A stretch of 64,000 bases of DNA from Austropuccinia psidii (GCA_023105745.1 JALGQZ010000012.1:44285763-44349762), one strand, 5' to 3'; positions 11,079 through 23,700 are shown, counted from the first letter of the stretch. Numbers and translations: made by a program. The notes: generated from the letters alone by a model not told the origin.

Positions 11079-12516
11079 TGTCAGCCTGTGAGTCAAAACC
11101 AGAGCACAAGCATGAAAGCCAAATATCATAAACCAATGGTAGAGACAAGATACCACCAAAACATGGAACTCAGAAAAACCAGCTCAAAAAGTACCAAAAG
11201 GAAGAGGAAACTCACCTCTTTCCAAAAATACAAGTCCAACCATCATAGGACAAGCAATAATAAAGTTATTCCTGCTCAAAGCTGTTTCTGAGCATAAACC
11301 TTATGTTTCATCCCTCATCTGAAATCCAGAGGAAGAGGCTTAACACCATCGAATTGGTATTCAAGAAAAATCTTTAAGTCAGGGCTATCCAATGGTACTA
11401 ACCAAATTGAGCTAGCATCAGAATTACTGAAGTTATGACCAAAATAAGGTCAAATAAGGGGGGATAAAATATTCACCTCTCATCTAGCTTCTTCAGCTTT
11501 AGTGTGAGATACCTAAAGTGGGGTCTTTTTCAACATAGAACAATCAGGGCTATCTGATGGTGCCATCAATTTCACCATATCTCATATAGAGCGAAAGTTA
11601 TGGTGCAAACAAGCTCCATACAGATTTTAAGCAAATCAAACATATGTACAAAAAATCTTGTACATGCCATAACTTTGCCATATTTAATTATAGCCATACC
11701 AAATGAGGTACCATTGTGTAAAAAACATTCAGGGCTACACAATGAACCAACTTTGAGCTTTATTTCTCAGAAACTGACAAAGTTATGGCAGGTTTAAGGT
11801 CAAAATCCCACAATTAGACCAGTACAGCCTTATTGTGGGATATTCTCCCATAATTATGAATATGAGGTGTCAAACAGACAAGGAAGCCTGTTTATACTTC
11901 AATACCTCATAGTTTGGTCAATACTGGGGTCCTGTACAGGTTCTGTACAGAATTTTACACATCATACATGTCAGCAGAGGGCTATGTCGTCCCCAGATGA
12001 AAATTTTCACTCTGTATTGGTGAAAACTGCCCAGATGTGGTTTAAAAGCCAAATCTGATCCCAATAAAGGCTATAAAGGCCTTTTGAAATCCACAAGGCA
12101 GTCCTTGAAATTGAAAAATCTTCACTTCATCTACGTGGAAAGGTCTAGAAGCCCTTTTTACCCAATTTTAGGCTAAAAAGGGACCTTTTCTCCACCAAAG
12201 AAGGTTTCCTCATCCTGATCTTGAATTTGTACGTATTAAAACCGTAAAAAACAGTTATACTCTTGGAAAAGAATCAGGTATAACTATAATTCCAATTATT
12301 GCAGTCTTTATTATTGTAACCCAACAGGTAAAGCTTCACCCAGGGCTTTCAACAGCGCTCACCACCACTATTTCTCAATAGTAAAGCCCTGAAAATCTTA
12401 TTATTAACCTTTATTGTAATCAATTAAACCTTTTTTTAATGAATTTCACCCTGTCACAGTGATATTTTAGGTTTTAAATACTGCTATTATCACCTTTTTG
12501 TAGACTCATCCTGACA
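11079..12516 (+). repeat. 3' LTR of element A1
   Basis: 1,438 bp, TGTCAG...CTGACA. Direct repeat of 6087-7520, preceded by the purine tract at 11067-11078. Followed by GTTTC, the partner of ATTTC before the 5' LTR. Confidence 0.9.
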
Positions 12517-12854
12517 GTTTCTGAGTTGGATTTAAATATACACAAAATATGTTATGCTAGTTTGTTTATATAACCAATCAGGTTTAATCTTGATATAAGC
12601 ATAATTCAATCTGTATTATTAATACACAAAAAAGCATAAGAGCACTGTGCAAGGCTTCCCTCCAATTCAGAAACTTTGAGGAATTGCTGGCCTCACATCC
12701 CTGGGGGAGGGTACTTGGGGGAAACTTATCAGCAAGAATTGTGCTCCATCCCCCATTGGGATGGAGTGCAACAGCACATGGCTGAAATTTAGAAAGGGAT
12801 AAATGGTCAATAAAGCCTCAATCATTTCATAAAACAGAAAACAATTATTTTTCA
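12517..12854. other. Spacer downstream of hAT transposase
   Basis: No gene seen. By position it holds the 3' flank of the hAT transposase. I looked for a matching hAT terminal inverted repeat beyond 23540 and could not find one by eye. Confidence 0.45.
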
Positions 12855-13644
12855 TTAATCACTATTAGAGTATAGATGAGGAAAGGTATGAGCAAAGCCT
12901 TTGATACAGGCTAAGTGCTTGACATTCATGGGGGAGAGTGAAGCTTTCTGATGACTTAAGATTTTTCTCCCAATAGAGAAAACACACTCTGATGGAGCAA
13001 CTAGTTGCCAGGATAGAAAGATACTTCTGGGCCATTTTTCCGAAGTTGGAGAAAGTTTTGATTGTGCCTTCAAAAAAATGAGAACCTCAGTTGATTTGGG
13101 CTCAATAGGTTTGACCAGGAAACTAGTGAGCCCATTTTCTAATAAACCTGCTTTGGGTAATGAATATGAGTCCAACTCATCAAATAATCCTGGCATAATA
13201 TTCTTAGCATTTGTGCTTCTGGGTATAGTTTCCTGATCAATCAAATGTTTCCTTTCTTCAAGTCTGAATTTTCCTAGTAAATCTTTGGCACATGTACCAA
13301 ATTGTGCCAAAGCTCAATCAGGTGATGTAAAAAATTTGAATTTCAAATCAAGGGTCTAAGGTAATTGCACATATAACTGGAGTCTTCTCCAGGAGTATTT
13401 TGAGGTATTTGGTGTGCTTGCAATGCTCTCTGGCTCTATTTGCACCATGTCATACTGTTCACAAGCCTGTATAAGAGTAATGAGAATCAATTACTCTAGA
13501 AATAGAAGAAAGACATACCTCATAGATGTGTTTCATCAAGAGTATATATAGTAGCAATGCATCATTAATTTTTGGGTATTTAGACCCATATATAATGACT
13601 GAAGCTTCATAGAGAGGATGGAGAAATTCAGTTATCAATTTGAC
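12855..13644 (-). pseudogene. hAT transposase, C-terminal half
   Basis: hAT transposases cut and paste DNA through an RNase H-like core and dimerise through a C-terminal hAT domain. The dimerisation motif is clear near the end (PSECVFSIGRKILSHQKAS then LSPMNVKHLACIK). Upstream the middle domain reads LYEASVIIYGSKYP and then, across a 52-nt intron (13467-13518, GTATGT...CAG), ACEQYDMVQIEPES and a LDLKFKFF stretch. Splicing keeps one frame, broken by two stops near 13350 and 13310. The gene is interrupted at 13644 by element B and resumes at 23086, with TTGAC on both sides of the insertion. Confidence 0.82.
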
Positions 13645-15104
13645 TGTCACAGGGGCTCTTGTTAAAAACAAGAGTGGCCTGGCACTCAGGAATCAAGAAA
13701 TCACTTGGAGGGCTACAAAAGATAAAGAAATAAAAGAAGAATATATCTCTTTAAAGGAAAATAAGAGCAATTACAAGATATGCCAAAATGTAAGAATGAA
13801 GCCAAAGGCCAAGGATAATAAAGAAAATATAAATTACAAAGAGCCAACCAAATGAATAATCCATAGACTGTTTCAAACTTCCAGAAAGAAAAATGGAATT
13901 AGTAAAGGATATGACCACCAATACCCAGTGACAGGCAAAGAGAAAGGTGCAAATGACTGACTTAAGAATATCAGTATTTACTTTCAAGAATGAAAAGAAA
14001 ATAATAATAAAAATAAATCCAATATATGAATTAACTGGGGAAAAAGTCCCCAGGGGTGAAAAGGTTTAAGACTCATCCTGGAGGGTTAATCACCCAGCTC
14101 TATTGACTGCTTTGGGTCGATACAGATCTGGCCATCTTGAGAAATGAACTTTGTGCCTTGAACTGTAACAGCGGAATATGAATTGGCCCAGAAGGGCAAA
14201 TGGCATACAGGTTTCCTGAATAAAGCCTGTATGGACCAATTGAGTTTTCCAAGGAGTGCTGGAGTGCTTGATGTCTTGAGAACTAATTTTTATAAGTAAC
14301 AACCTCTCAAAACTGTCCTTGAAGAATCCTGGGCCAGTACCCCCTTAGGGAAATAAAGCTGAAATGAAAAGCCAACACCTGGAGGGCCAGGTGAGTGGTA
14401 TCCTCAAATGGTCTTGTGGGTTTCACCATGCATTTCCAACTTGGGTAAGATGAGTCTTCCCTTTGAAATAGGCTGATGGACTGGTGATGTGGCTTGAAAT
14501 GATGGAATTGAGTCTTCAAAATGTCACCATTGGACTGCTGAGGAAAAAGGGTGCATAATAGTATATAATACCATATATGTTCCATTCCTGGTTCCTGCAA
14601 TGAAGGGTCCATAACTGAGGGAAAGGGTTTCCCTTGACCTGAGCTGGTGGCCTCTGGTCTTTTATGCAAATTTGGTGTTTTTTGGTCCTTGGGCCAATTT
14701 GGGACCATTGAGGTAATGGCCAAATTTGGGGATCAGGTGGGCCCACTTGTGGTTTGGGGGATTCTGGACTGAGGGGCCTAAATGGTCCCATGGCCCATGG
14801 ACTGCGGGCTGTAGAAGCTGTAGCGGGCCTCAATGGGCCAAAAACCCCTAATTAAAGGGGGTGGGACAGGGGCCAAAGATTCCTGGAACACAAAATGACC
14901 CCCAGGCACAAAATCAAAGGAAATGGCCTGGGGTTTGGTGAGTTGAAGAATTGGCCGAAGGGGCCAATGGAGAAGAATTTGGCCATAAAAGGTGGGTGTG
15001 GCCCAAAAGCCATTTCAACACCCCTGAAGGCCAATTGGCCATAAATTGGGTCAGGCTGAAGAATACCATAAACACCAATTGGGGGGTTCTTCCCATGGTT
15101 GTGA
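13645..15104 (-). repeat. 3' LTR of element B
   Basis: Direct repeat of 21548-23079. On the minus strand it is preceded by the purine tract GGAAGGGGGTACTT (15105-15118). GGGGGTACT also precedes the left repeat of the TRIM at 44965. Confidence 0.85.
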
Positions 15105-15775
15105 AAGTACCCCCTTCCTTGAATGGTGAGCTCATGAGCACCAAAACAAGGTATAAGGCTGTAGAGGCTATTTGAAAAGGTTAGATATAGGAATTCCAGA
15201 GTTGTTGAAATTGAAGCATGAAATGATAACTGATACAAGGTTGACATATGAATTCAGGGGATTTGGTATTTCTTTGACAATTGGCTTTCTACTTGAAGTA
15301 ATTGAGTTGAAATAAATGTTTGGCATTAAGAGTATAAAGAAAGAAAATATTTGAAGATATTTAGAGAAATGGATAAGAAGATATATAGAAAAGAAAATAA
15401 AAGAAAGAAAAATGAAAATTTGAGGAGGTTCTAATCTTGATCACTGAAGTCAAGAACTGAGTTGAATTGGCCAAGGACCTGGAAAAGAAGATTGATGCCA
15501 GGTTCTCACATAGTGCTCAATGTGATAATTTTGAAAGATTTTAGAGCCCTAAGGGAAGTGCACACAAGGCGAGGAACTCACTTTTGGAAGTTACCAATCC
15601 TGCCCGTGCCATAAAAAGAAAATAAATTTGCTGAAGGAATGAATTTGAATTGAAAGGACATGGAAATTGAATTGAAAAATGAATGGTCCATTTTCCCAAG
15701 TGAAAATGGCAATAAGGATTGGAATTGATGTTGAAAGATTGGCCAGAGATCTGTGTCCAAAAAGCTGACAGGTTC

Positions 15776-17170
15776 TCACAGAGTGGCCATGGTGATGCTT
15801 ACAACAAAAGGGAAGAATATCTCTAAAGGCACATACCAGGAGTGGGACCAACTTTTGGTAATTCCTCTCCCCACCAAGAACCATAAAAAATCAAGCTCTT
15901 GAAGAATTGGATCCCAGCTTGTCATGAGATAAAGAATGAAAATCCTTGCCAAATCCAAGAAAATTCTTGAGGTTTTCAGTTGGTTCCAAGGTGGATATTT
16001 CTGGGTCTTTACTGAAACGTTTCCATCCCACCAGATAACATAATTTTCCTCTCTTGAGCTTGGAATCCAGGAGTTGAGAGACTTATCATTCCTCTTCTTC
16101 TTCAAGAAGGATTGGAGGAGGAGGCGCTTGATGCCCATTTGGGATTGTTGATACCTTGAATGGTTCAAGGAGGGAAATATGGAAGACTGGGTGGATGCAT
16201 TTCCATTGAGATGGTAGGAATGAGTACTGAATTTATTCAATATTTCAAAAGGATACAACCATCTTTCTGACAGTCTTTTTAGTGGGTCTTTTTGGTTTGA
16301 TTTTCTTGGAGGAAATCCATAACATGCAACCATTGTAAAAAAAACAAAAAGCAAAAAAAAACAGGTGGACTTGCCCTACTTTTATCTGCATATCTCTTAA
16401 AATTGTTGATGGAAAATTCAAGCTCTCTCTTGACATATTTCTTTACTGATTGGATTTTTGTTGATAAAATTCCAGAAGGAGTATCTTGAGTAATGTGAAC
16501 TGAGTCAAATTGAGGATATCTTCCATAAAAAGTGAAAAAAAGGGATTATTTTGTTGAATAGGGGTCAGAATTATTGTAGCCAAATTTAGTCAGAGGGTGC
16601 CAGGTGTGCCAATAATCTTGATGATAGCTAACATAAATCCAAAGGTACCATTCTAGTATCTAATTTACCCTGTCTGTCTGTCCATCAGTTGAAGGATGGT
16701 AAGCAATTGAAATATCTCTTTAAATATTGAGCTTCTGACATAAATTGGTCCATAAAGAATAAAGAAAAGGGAATCTCTATCACTAACAATTCTTGAAGGA
16801 ATTACATGCTTTGAGAATATATTCTTGATGAAAAAATGGTCCAGATCCAGTGAAGTAATCAAAGACATTGTTGAAATGAATACTGCCATCTTTGCGAACC
16901 TGTCCACTATTACCAGAATTAAATCAAAAGAGTTGGACAGTGGAAGTTGAGTGATAAAGCCCATTGAAAGACAAATTGAAGGACCATTTGTAATTGGGAG
17001 AGGTTTGAGGAGTCCAAACTTCTTGTGATGGATCCTCTTGTTTCTTCAAGACTGTTCACAGGATGAAAAATAATCCTTAATGAATTGAGTCATGCCAGAC
17101 CAGTGAAAATCCCGCTTTACAAGCTTGAGAGTCTTCTGTTGGCCAGGCTGACCAGCTAGAGGAGAGTCAT
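15776..17170 (-). pseudogene. Element B integrase and chromodomain remnant
   Basis: Integrase would insert the cDNA. The core is visible at 16665-16964: MGFITQLPLSNSF carries the first catalytic Asp region, VIVDRFAKMAVF follows, then IVSDRDSLF with the second Asp. A DRQTG stretch is the remnant of the motif before the catalytic Glu. Downstream, 15776-16354 shows the C-terminal region (PLKRLSERWLYPFEILNKFS) and a worn chromodomain with a WWDG-like core near 16030. Stops and frameshifts interrupt all of it. Confidence 0.8.
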
Positions 17171-17177
17171 GGTAACT

Positions 17178-19560
17178 TTAAAGTATGATGAGCTGAATTG
17201 TGGGGTAATTTGGGACCATCACCCAATCTTTGAAGAACATAAGTGGGGAAGAGGGATGAAGAGAATAATCTGTAACAGATTTATGTTTGCCTAAATCTTG
17301 TAGGTTACTTCTATACTGAGGATCTTTCCATAATTCCTTCTGAATTGAGTCAATCACATCTGAAAAGGCTTTCACCTTTACTGAAAAGAATATTGATGGT
17401 TGGACTCCATCTTGCTTAATGAGTTTCTGAGGATTCATTTTATTCTTGCTGATGAAATTCTCCCTCCTCTCTGGGAAAACATCTTCCTTACATGAAAGGG
17501 AATCTGTAAGAGTAGTGAGGCAACCAGGGAAGTAACTGATTGAGAAATGAAATTCAGAGGGGAATTCAGCCTTGTGGGCTTGACTGCAAGTGAGGACCTT
17601 GGAGATCATGAAGTGTTGAAGAGAAGAGTTATTGGTGAGAACTTCAAAAGTAAAACATAGAGAAAGAAGAAAAGCCCTCCAGCGCTTGAGAGCCCAGACT
17701 ATGCCAAGGAGTTCCTTGTCATTAATATCATAGTTGAGCTCTTCTGCAATAAGCTTGCAGGTATCAAATTCAATGAGATGATTTCCTGACTCAGTATGGC
17801 ACCCAAGGCATAATCGGAGGTGTTGGCCTCTGAAATAGTTGGTAGATAGTTATTGAAGTGCGAAAGCATTGGAGCAGTGGTAAAAGCCTCTTTGAGTTGG
17901 TGATACATACTAAGAAATTCCTCATTGAGGGGGAAAACTGATTCTTTCTTGAGGAATTTGGTGAGTGAGCTCATTGTGTTTGAATAATTCTTGATGAAAC
18001 AGCATTTGAAGTTGGAAAAGCCAAGGAATGATTGAAGATCCTTGAGGTTTCTTGGAGGAGGACAGTTGAAAATTTGCTGGAATTTTTCTTGCTCCATATT
18101 GAGACCTTCACAAGAAGCCACATAACCTAGATAATCCACACTTGAGACATGGAAAAGGCACTTTTACGCCTTAGAAAAAAGATTATTGGCCATAAGTCTG
18201 GAAAGAACAGTGGACACATGGGCAAAATTTTCTTCTTCAAAATTGGAAAAAGCCATAATATCATCTAAATAAAAAACTACATAAGCATCTAGAAGATTGA
18301 AGAAAATATCATTGACATGATTTTAAAAAGAGGCAGGAGCATTGGTGAGGCAAAATGGCATAACCAAGTACTCATAGCTGGCATATTTGGTTCTAAATGC
18401 TTTCAAATGTTCATCACCTTCCTCAATTCTGAGAAGGTTATATGCACCACACAAATCAATCTTGGAGAGGATAGAAGAAGCATTCAAGAAAGTAAGAAGT
18501 TGATTCATAGGAGGAACAGGATATTTGTCCTTCCTAGTAACAGAAATGAGTTTTCTGTAATAAAAAAACAAAAAGAGTCCCCCATCTTTCTTTTTTACAA
18601 AGAGGACAGGTGCTCCTACTTAAGAGGAGCTTAGCTGTATGAAACCTCTATCTAAATTATATGAAATGTAGGACCTGAGTGTATGTGACTCTTGGTTTGA
18701 TAAATTTGAGATCACCCCAATTGGAGGTAGATACCCCTCAAGCTCAATATGATGATCACAGGCATGGTGAGGAGGAAGTTTCTCTACTTTAACCTTGGAG
18801 AACACATCCAAATAATGGTGATAAACAGAGGGAAGATCCTTCATCACAGTTTATATTTCTTCTGGATCTTCCTCTTCATCTCACAACTTCTCCAAGGAGT
18901 GAGGTTAAGATGAAGGAGGAAGGTCCAAATTCCCAAGGAAGAGATGAAGTGAAGATACAGAATTATCTTCTCCAACATCTTGAATCTGTTTTAAGACTTC
19001 ATCTCTAGATGATAGTAATGACTAATAGGAATTGTGGGAAGGAATATGGACAGAAGATGGAAATGATGGTGTTCTAGAATCCCCAACATGAGCTGCACAT
19101 TATTTGGAAGAAGAAAATTAATTACTGGAAGATTTAAAAGGATTATGATAGTGCTTATGGATAGAATTAAATTTGATCAGTCCTTGCCTCTAATAAATAG
19201 ACGGATTAAAATGATTAAGAAAGTCAAAGCCCAATATGAGGTCTTCTCCCTTGGAAGTATCAATCACTAAAAAGTCCCATTCAAAGCTTGGGAAGGAAGG
19301 GAGCTCAGCCATATATTTAGTATGGTGAGTCACCCATAAAAAAGGGGACTAAGAGGAGTCCAGAAAGATAAGATGAATCTTTTCTGCAAGCTCTGATATG
19401 GTCAAAGATTACTTGTGAACAAACTGCTTTTCAATAAAGGGGTGGTACCACCAGAATCAATGAGAATACTATAAAAAGTATCAGCAAGAGAAGAAAAAAT
19501 GAAAAAATTTCAAGAGTTTTTGACACAAGTATTCAGAATGCACAATTGTGCTCTGGTTGG
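17178..19560 (-). pseudogene. Element B reverse transcriptase and RNase H remnant
   Basis: Copying enzyme of the element. RT motifs in order on the minus strand: [14 protein letters not shown] and [14 protein letters not shown] (18323-18571), [12 protein letters not shown], then VVFYLDDIMAFS with the YLDD catalytic box (about 18250-18285), then DYLGYVASCEGL and FLGFSNFKCCFIKNY (17699-18139). RNase H follows (TSDYALGAILSQ, then FHFSISYFPGCLTTLTDSL at 17178-17609). The YLDD box survives but stops and frameshifts separate the segments. A degraded protease is expected around 19100-19560; I could not find its DTG/DSG motif. Confidence 0.85.
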
Positions 19561-19598
19561 AAAGTGGTGAAGGCCATTGAACACAACATGATCTTCAC

Positions 19599-20819
19599 TC
19601 AGGCTTTTACCTTTCTGGGAAATTTTCCTGATGGCTGGGTAAGCTGGTTCTGAGGCCTTTTGAAACAGACCTCAAGACTATGTTTCCCACCACAATAGTT
19701 GCACAAGCCCTCCTTGATTCTTCTTTCCTTTTCAGAACCCATCACCTTGTGGTCCCTATTCAGGAGGGAAGAATGGGGCTTGTCCCTTTTCTGAATCCTG
19801 AAGTTCTTCTTCTTGTGACTTGAGCTTGGAGAACTTTGAGGCTTCAGTATTCTTTTCTTGATTATCAGTCTTCTCCTTTTGCCTCTCATGTGAACTGGTA
19901 TCAAGCTCCAGGGTAATGTCCATTAAGAATTGAAGGATGGGAGGCCAATTGATCCAGAGTTCCTGAATCCAATCCCTTCCTGAAATGATAAATAAGAGCC
20001 CTTTCTACCCAATCCCCAATTCTTGACACTAGACTTCAGAAACCAGCAATTTATAATGATAAATGTCCACATTATTTTATTCTTAGGCCATCCAACTCTG
20101 CTTCATCTTTCCTAACTTTATTTGGATCCCAAATTAAAATAAGGAGTTGGGATTCAAATAAGGCCTAATCTTTGAGAATATATTCCGGGTCTTTATTGAT
20201 GAGATTGGAAAGATAAGGATCAATCCATTTTTCAGCCCTTCCAATGAAAAAATGAAGTGGCATAAAGGCCCCTCTTTCTTTCTTCAAAGAAGTCTGGTGA
20301 CTTCATAGATGGAGTCTTGAAGGCTGGTGGTCTTGAGGTTTCACAAAATGAAGCATCTTGAATATAGGCCATAATTTGGGTTATTTGTTGCATAATGGCC
20401 AATAATGATGGTTCAGACTGATGAGAGACAGGCTGATTATACTGGGCTAGAGTTGGCCCTCCAGTATCTTGATATGCCCCCACAGGAGTAGGAGAAGCCT
20501 CAGTACTGTCAGACCCTTCCTCTTACACAGAATTCTCCTCCTCCTCTGCATCATCTTCACCAGGAACTTTGAGTGTGGTCCTTGAAATTCCTGGAAAAGC
20601 TCCAACTACTCCTGAGAATGAGCTTGATCTTCTTGGCCCCCTTCCTTCCTCTCTGGATAGTGCTGCGCCTTCCATGACTGGTCCTCTTTCCAAATGGGCC
20701 CTCAGTTGAGAAAATGCTGGGGTCCCATCAAGAGGCACTCTTGGTATTGCCGGGAGGGCAGCTTGAGCTCTGGCCTGAGTTCTGATATGTCTTTCAGGAG
20801 GTGAGGTTTGGACAGGCAT
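19599..20819 (-). pseudogene. Element B gag remnant
   Basis: Starts at an ATG (20819) with a basic, Ala/Pro-rich N-terminus (MPVQTSPPERHIRTQARA) ending in an acidic EDDAEEEENSV. The frame stops at 20523 and resumes at 20483-20232 (capsid region) and 19904-19599. The last part holds a zinc knuckle CNYCGGKHSLEVC (CX2CX3HX4C), the nucleocapsid signature. Broken into at least three frames. Confidence 0.8.
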
Positions 20820-21547
20820 GATTTTTAGAATAAAAGAAAAATAAAATTTTATGACAAAGGCAATTCAACAAGATGGCTTGAAGTCAAAATCAAAAATCAA
20901 TATCTTGAGAAATGCAATAAATCAAAGTGAAAGAGATTCTGGTCAATCAATCAATCAAATATCAACTGATATCTTGAAGTCAATAGTCAAAAATGAATAT
21001 TGAATGATAAACAAATCAATGAGTCAATATGTTGATGAATTCATATCAATAAGTCATGAGGGAAATCAATCAATCATCATAATCAAAGCAATCCAAAATG
21101 AAAACACTGGAGTCTTGAGGTCAAAATCAAATATTTCACATCAATAAATAAAAATAAAATCAAGTCAAAATCTTTCTGTGAATTGAAATTCTTAAAGAGT
21201 GTTTCAAAATCAATCTTGATGAATGAAGATTTGTGTTAGAAATGAGTTTTGAGACAAATTTAAATTAAAATTAAACCAGGGACCTGAATGAAAATCTAGT
21301 GGAATAAGAATGACAAAAAGAATTTTCAGCCACACAATCTCAAAAGAAAAGGAAATTTTCATCAGATTAAGAGATACTTCAGAAAGAGAAAATCAATTTT
21401 CATGAGCAAAAGATTTATTGAAAATTGAGAATTCAAAGGAAAATAATTAGAGTCATAAAAGAGTCATAATTGATGGATGAATTATTTGAAGATAAGAATA
21501 AAGCATAAATAATGAAAAGAATCAATTATGAGTTAATTAATATAATT
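20820..21547 (-). other. Element B leader
   Basis: AT-rich leader between the 5' LTR and gag, rich in short ATCAA/TCAAT words. No coding. Directly after the LTR the minus strand reads AATTATATTAATTAACTC, which does not start with TGG, so a tRNA CCA primer site is not visible. Confidence 0.55.
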
Positions 21548-23079
21548 TCACAGGGGCTCTTGGGAAAAGCAATAGTGGCCTGGCACTCAGGAATCAAGAG
21601 CTCACTTGGAGGGCTCCAAAAGATAAAGAAATAAAAGAATAATATATCTCTTTAAAGGAAAATAAGAGAAAGCACAAGATATTGCAAAATATAAGAATAA
21701 AGCCAAAGGCAAAGGATAAATAATGCAAAGCAAAAGGCCAAAGAGCCAACCAAATGAATCCTAAATTCACTTTTTCAACATGCCAGAAAGAACAATGTAA
21801 TTGGTAAAGGATATGACCACCAATATCCACTGACAGGAAAAGAGAAAGGTGCAAATGACTGACTTGAGAATATCAGTATTTACTTTGAAAAATGAGAAGA
21901 AAATAATATTAAAGATAAATAAAACATATTAATTAGGTGAGGAAAAAGTCCCCAGGGGTGAAAGTTTGAAGACTGATCCTGGAGGGTTGATCACCCAGCT
22001 GTATTGACTGCTTTGGGTCAAGACATATTTGGCCATCTTGATAAATGAATTTTGTGCCTTGAATTTCCACAGCAGAATATGAATTGATCCAGAAGGGCCA
22101 ATGCCATACATGCTGCCTGCTGCCTGAATACAGCCTGTATGGACCAGTTGAGTTGTCCAAGGAGTGCTGGAGTGACAGCCTGTATGGACCAACTGAGTTT
22201 TCCAAGGATTACTGGAGTGCTTGATTCTTTTACTACTCATTTTGATAAGTAACAACCTCTTGAAACTGTCCTTAAAGAATCCTGGGACAGTAAAACTTTG
22301 GGGGAATACTGTTGAAATGAAAAGCCAGAACCGGGAGGGCCAGGTTATTGGTATCCTCAAATGGTCTTTTGGGTTCCACCATGCTTTGCGAACTTGGGTA
22401 AGATTATTCTTCTCTTCAAAATGGGCTTATGGGCTGGTGATGTGACTTGAAATGACATAATTGAGTCTTTAAAATGTCACCATTGGATTGCTGAGGAAAA
22501 AGGGTGAATAATAGTATATAATACCATATATGCCCCATTCCTGGTTCCTTCAGAGGAGGGTCCATAACTGAGGGAAAGGTTTGCTTTGAGCTGAGCTGGT
22601 GGCCCCTGGTGGTTGCCAGAGGCCATAAGTAGATTCTTGGGGCCTGTGTCCTTTTATGGCCAATTTTGGGCTCAGGTGGGCACACCTGGAATTGGGGGCT
22701 GATGTAATTTCCACTTGGCCCATTTTGGCCTCATTGGATTTAGACCAAAAGGGGCCTAAATGGTCCTGCAGGCCATAGAGCGCCTAAATTTCCCAAAAAA
22801 AGGCATTTAGGCCTCAAGGACCCCTAATCAAAGGTGGTGGGCCAGGGGCCAAAGAAACCAGGCCCAAAATTAAAGGAAATGGCCTGGAATTTGGTGAGGA
22901 GAAGAATTGGCCAAAGGAGCCAACGGAGCAGGATATGGCCTGAGGGCCATGAATGGCCATAAAAGGTGGGTGTGGGCCAAAAGAAATTTAAAAATACCTG
23001 AAGGCCAATTGGTCATAAATTGGGTCAGGCTGAAGAATGCTACAAACACCAATTGGGGGTTCTTCCCATGGTTGTGACA
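21548..23079 (-). repeat. 5' LTR of element B, with internal duplication
   Basis: 1,532 bp partner of 13645-15104. Part of the extra length is a 45-bp tandem duplication (22131-22175 and 22176-22220, both starting CAGCCTGTATGGACCA) that is single in the other LTR. Confidence 0.88.
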
Positions 23080-23085
23080 CTTGAC

Positions 23086-23700
23086 CCTATTCCATTTGAT
23101 TGGCAACAATTGATAAGTTTTGATTTTCAGTGTTGTAAAACAATGAAGGTAAGTGTCTTCAAGTGCAAATTCTCTTGTGATAATATCAAAAGTAGAGTCA
23201 CATTGTGCCACAACATGACTCAGTAGGGTAGTTGCATGAGTGGGTTTGGATTCACCATACATAAGCTAAAGAGTTGTAATGAGCTTTTCCCATTGTTGAG
23301 GGCTTTGATTGATGTATGAGCTGAATTTTTCTATGTAAGAGATGATGGATTTATAGTTGAGGTTCAGTCCATTTAGGGGGTCAACTAGGTTGGAAATAAA
23401 GATAGGGCTTGTTGCTTTGGTAGGTTTGTTGGAAATTGAATTGGGCTGGGATCTTGGAGCATTGAGACCATTAACCATGAGCAAAACCAGAGAATCTACT
23501 AGAAGGTTCTCTTTTCTAAACTGAGGTTTTATTGGCATTGGAGTCAGCTTGAAACTTGGGTTGGAGTAAAATTGTAGCTTAGGTCATAATATAAGGTTCA
23601 ACTGAGATGGAACTCAGATGTAAACATAAGTTTTATTGATTTTGGCCTCTGAATTGAACCTGGATTTCTGAATTCAGAGATTTAAGAAAAATTTAGGTAG
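23086..23700 (-). pseudogene. hAT transposase, N-terminal side of the split gene
   Basis: Minus-strand frames 23266-23538 and 23086-23262 read as one protein after one frame change: MPIKPQFRKENLLVDSL, then GESKPTHATTLLSHVVAQC and LLPIKWNRV, which runs to the edge of element B and continues in the same protein context at 13644 (KLITEFLHPLYEASVII). The join across the TTGAC duplication recreates a continuous hAT-like middle domain. Upstream of 23538 the frame continues with stops to about 23700, so the true start is not resolved. Confidence 0.65.

Larger units (their letters stand above)
6087..12516 (+). mobile_element. Ty3/gypsy element A1, pol-deleted
   Basis: Two direct LTRs (6087-7520 and 11079-12516) that begin TGTCAGCC and end CTGACA bracket about 3.56 kb of internal sequence. 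ATTTC before the left LTR and GTTTC after the right LTR are a near-perfect 5-bp target duplication. A primer site follows the 5' LTR and a purine tract (AGAGGGAGGGTA, 11067-11078) precedes the 3' LTR. The interior keeps gag, a zinc knuckle and a scrap of protease, then jumps to the C-terminal chromodomain-like tail, so reverse transcriptase, RNase H and integrase are missing. The LTRs differ at around one base in ten over the part compared by eye, so it is an old insertion. Confidence 0.9.
13645..23079 (-). mobile_element. Ty3/gypsy chromovirus, element B, degenerate
   Basis: LTRs at 13645-15104 and 21548-23079 enclose gag-pol on the minus strand. The outer ends read TGTCACA...TGTGACA. TTGAC stands at 13640-13644 and at 23081-23085, a 5-bp target duplication, with one extra C after the right LTR. 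Gene order is gag, protease, RT, RNase H, integrase, chromodomain. All frames are broken and the LTRs differ by many substitutions and indels (1,460 against 1,532 bp), so this is the oldest LTR insertion here. It landed inside an hAT transposase gene. Confidence 0.9.

Noticed and set aside
13751..13987. Short hydrophobic open frames in the family B LTRs (13751-13987, 21594-21854)
   Set aside because: They lie wholly inside LTRs and are not conserved in frame between the two LTRs.
14307..15247. Minus-strand frames of 131-138 residues in 14307-15247
   Set aside because: Inside the 3' LTR of element B and its edge, with Trp/Pro/Gly-rich text from GGCC-type repeats; not a gene.
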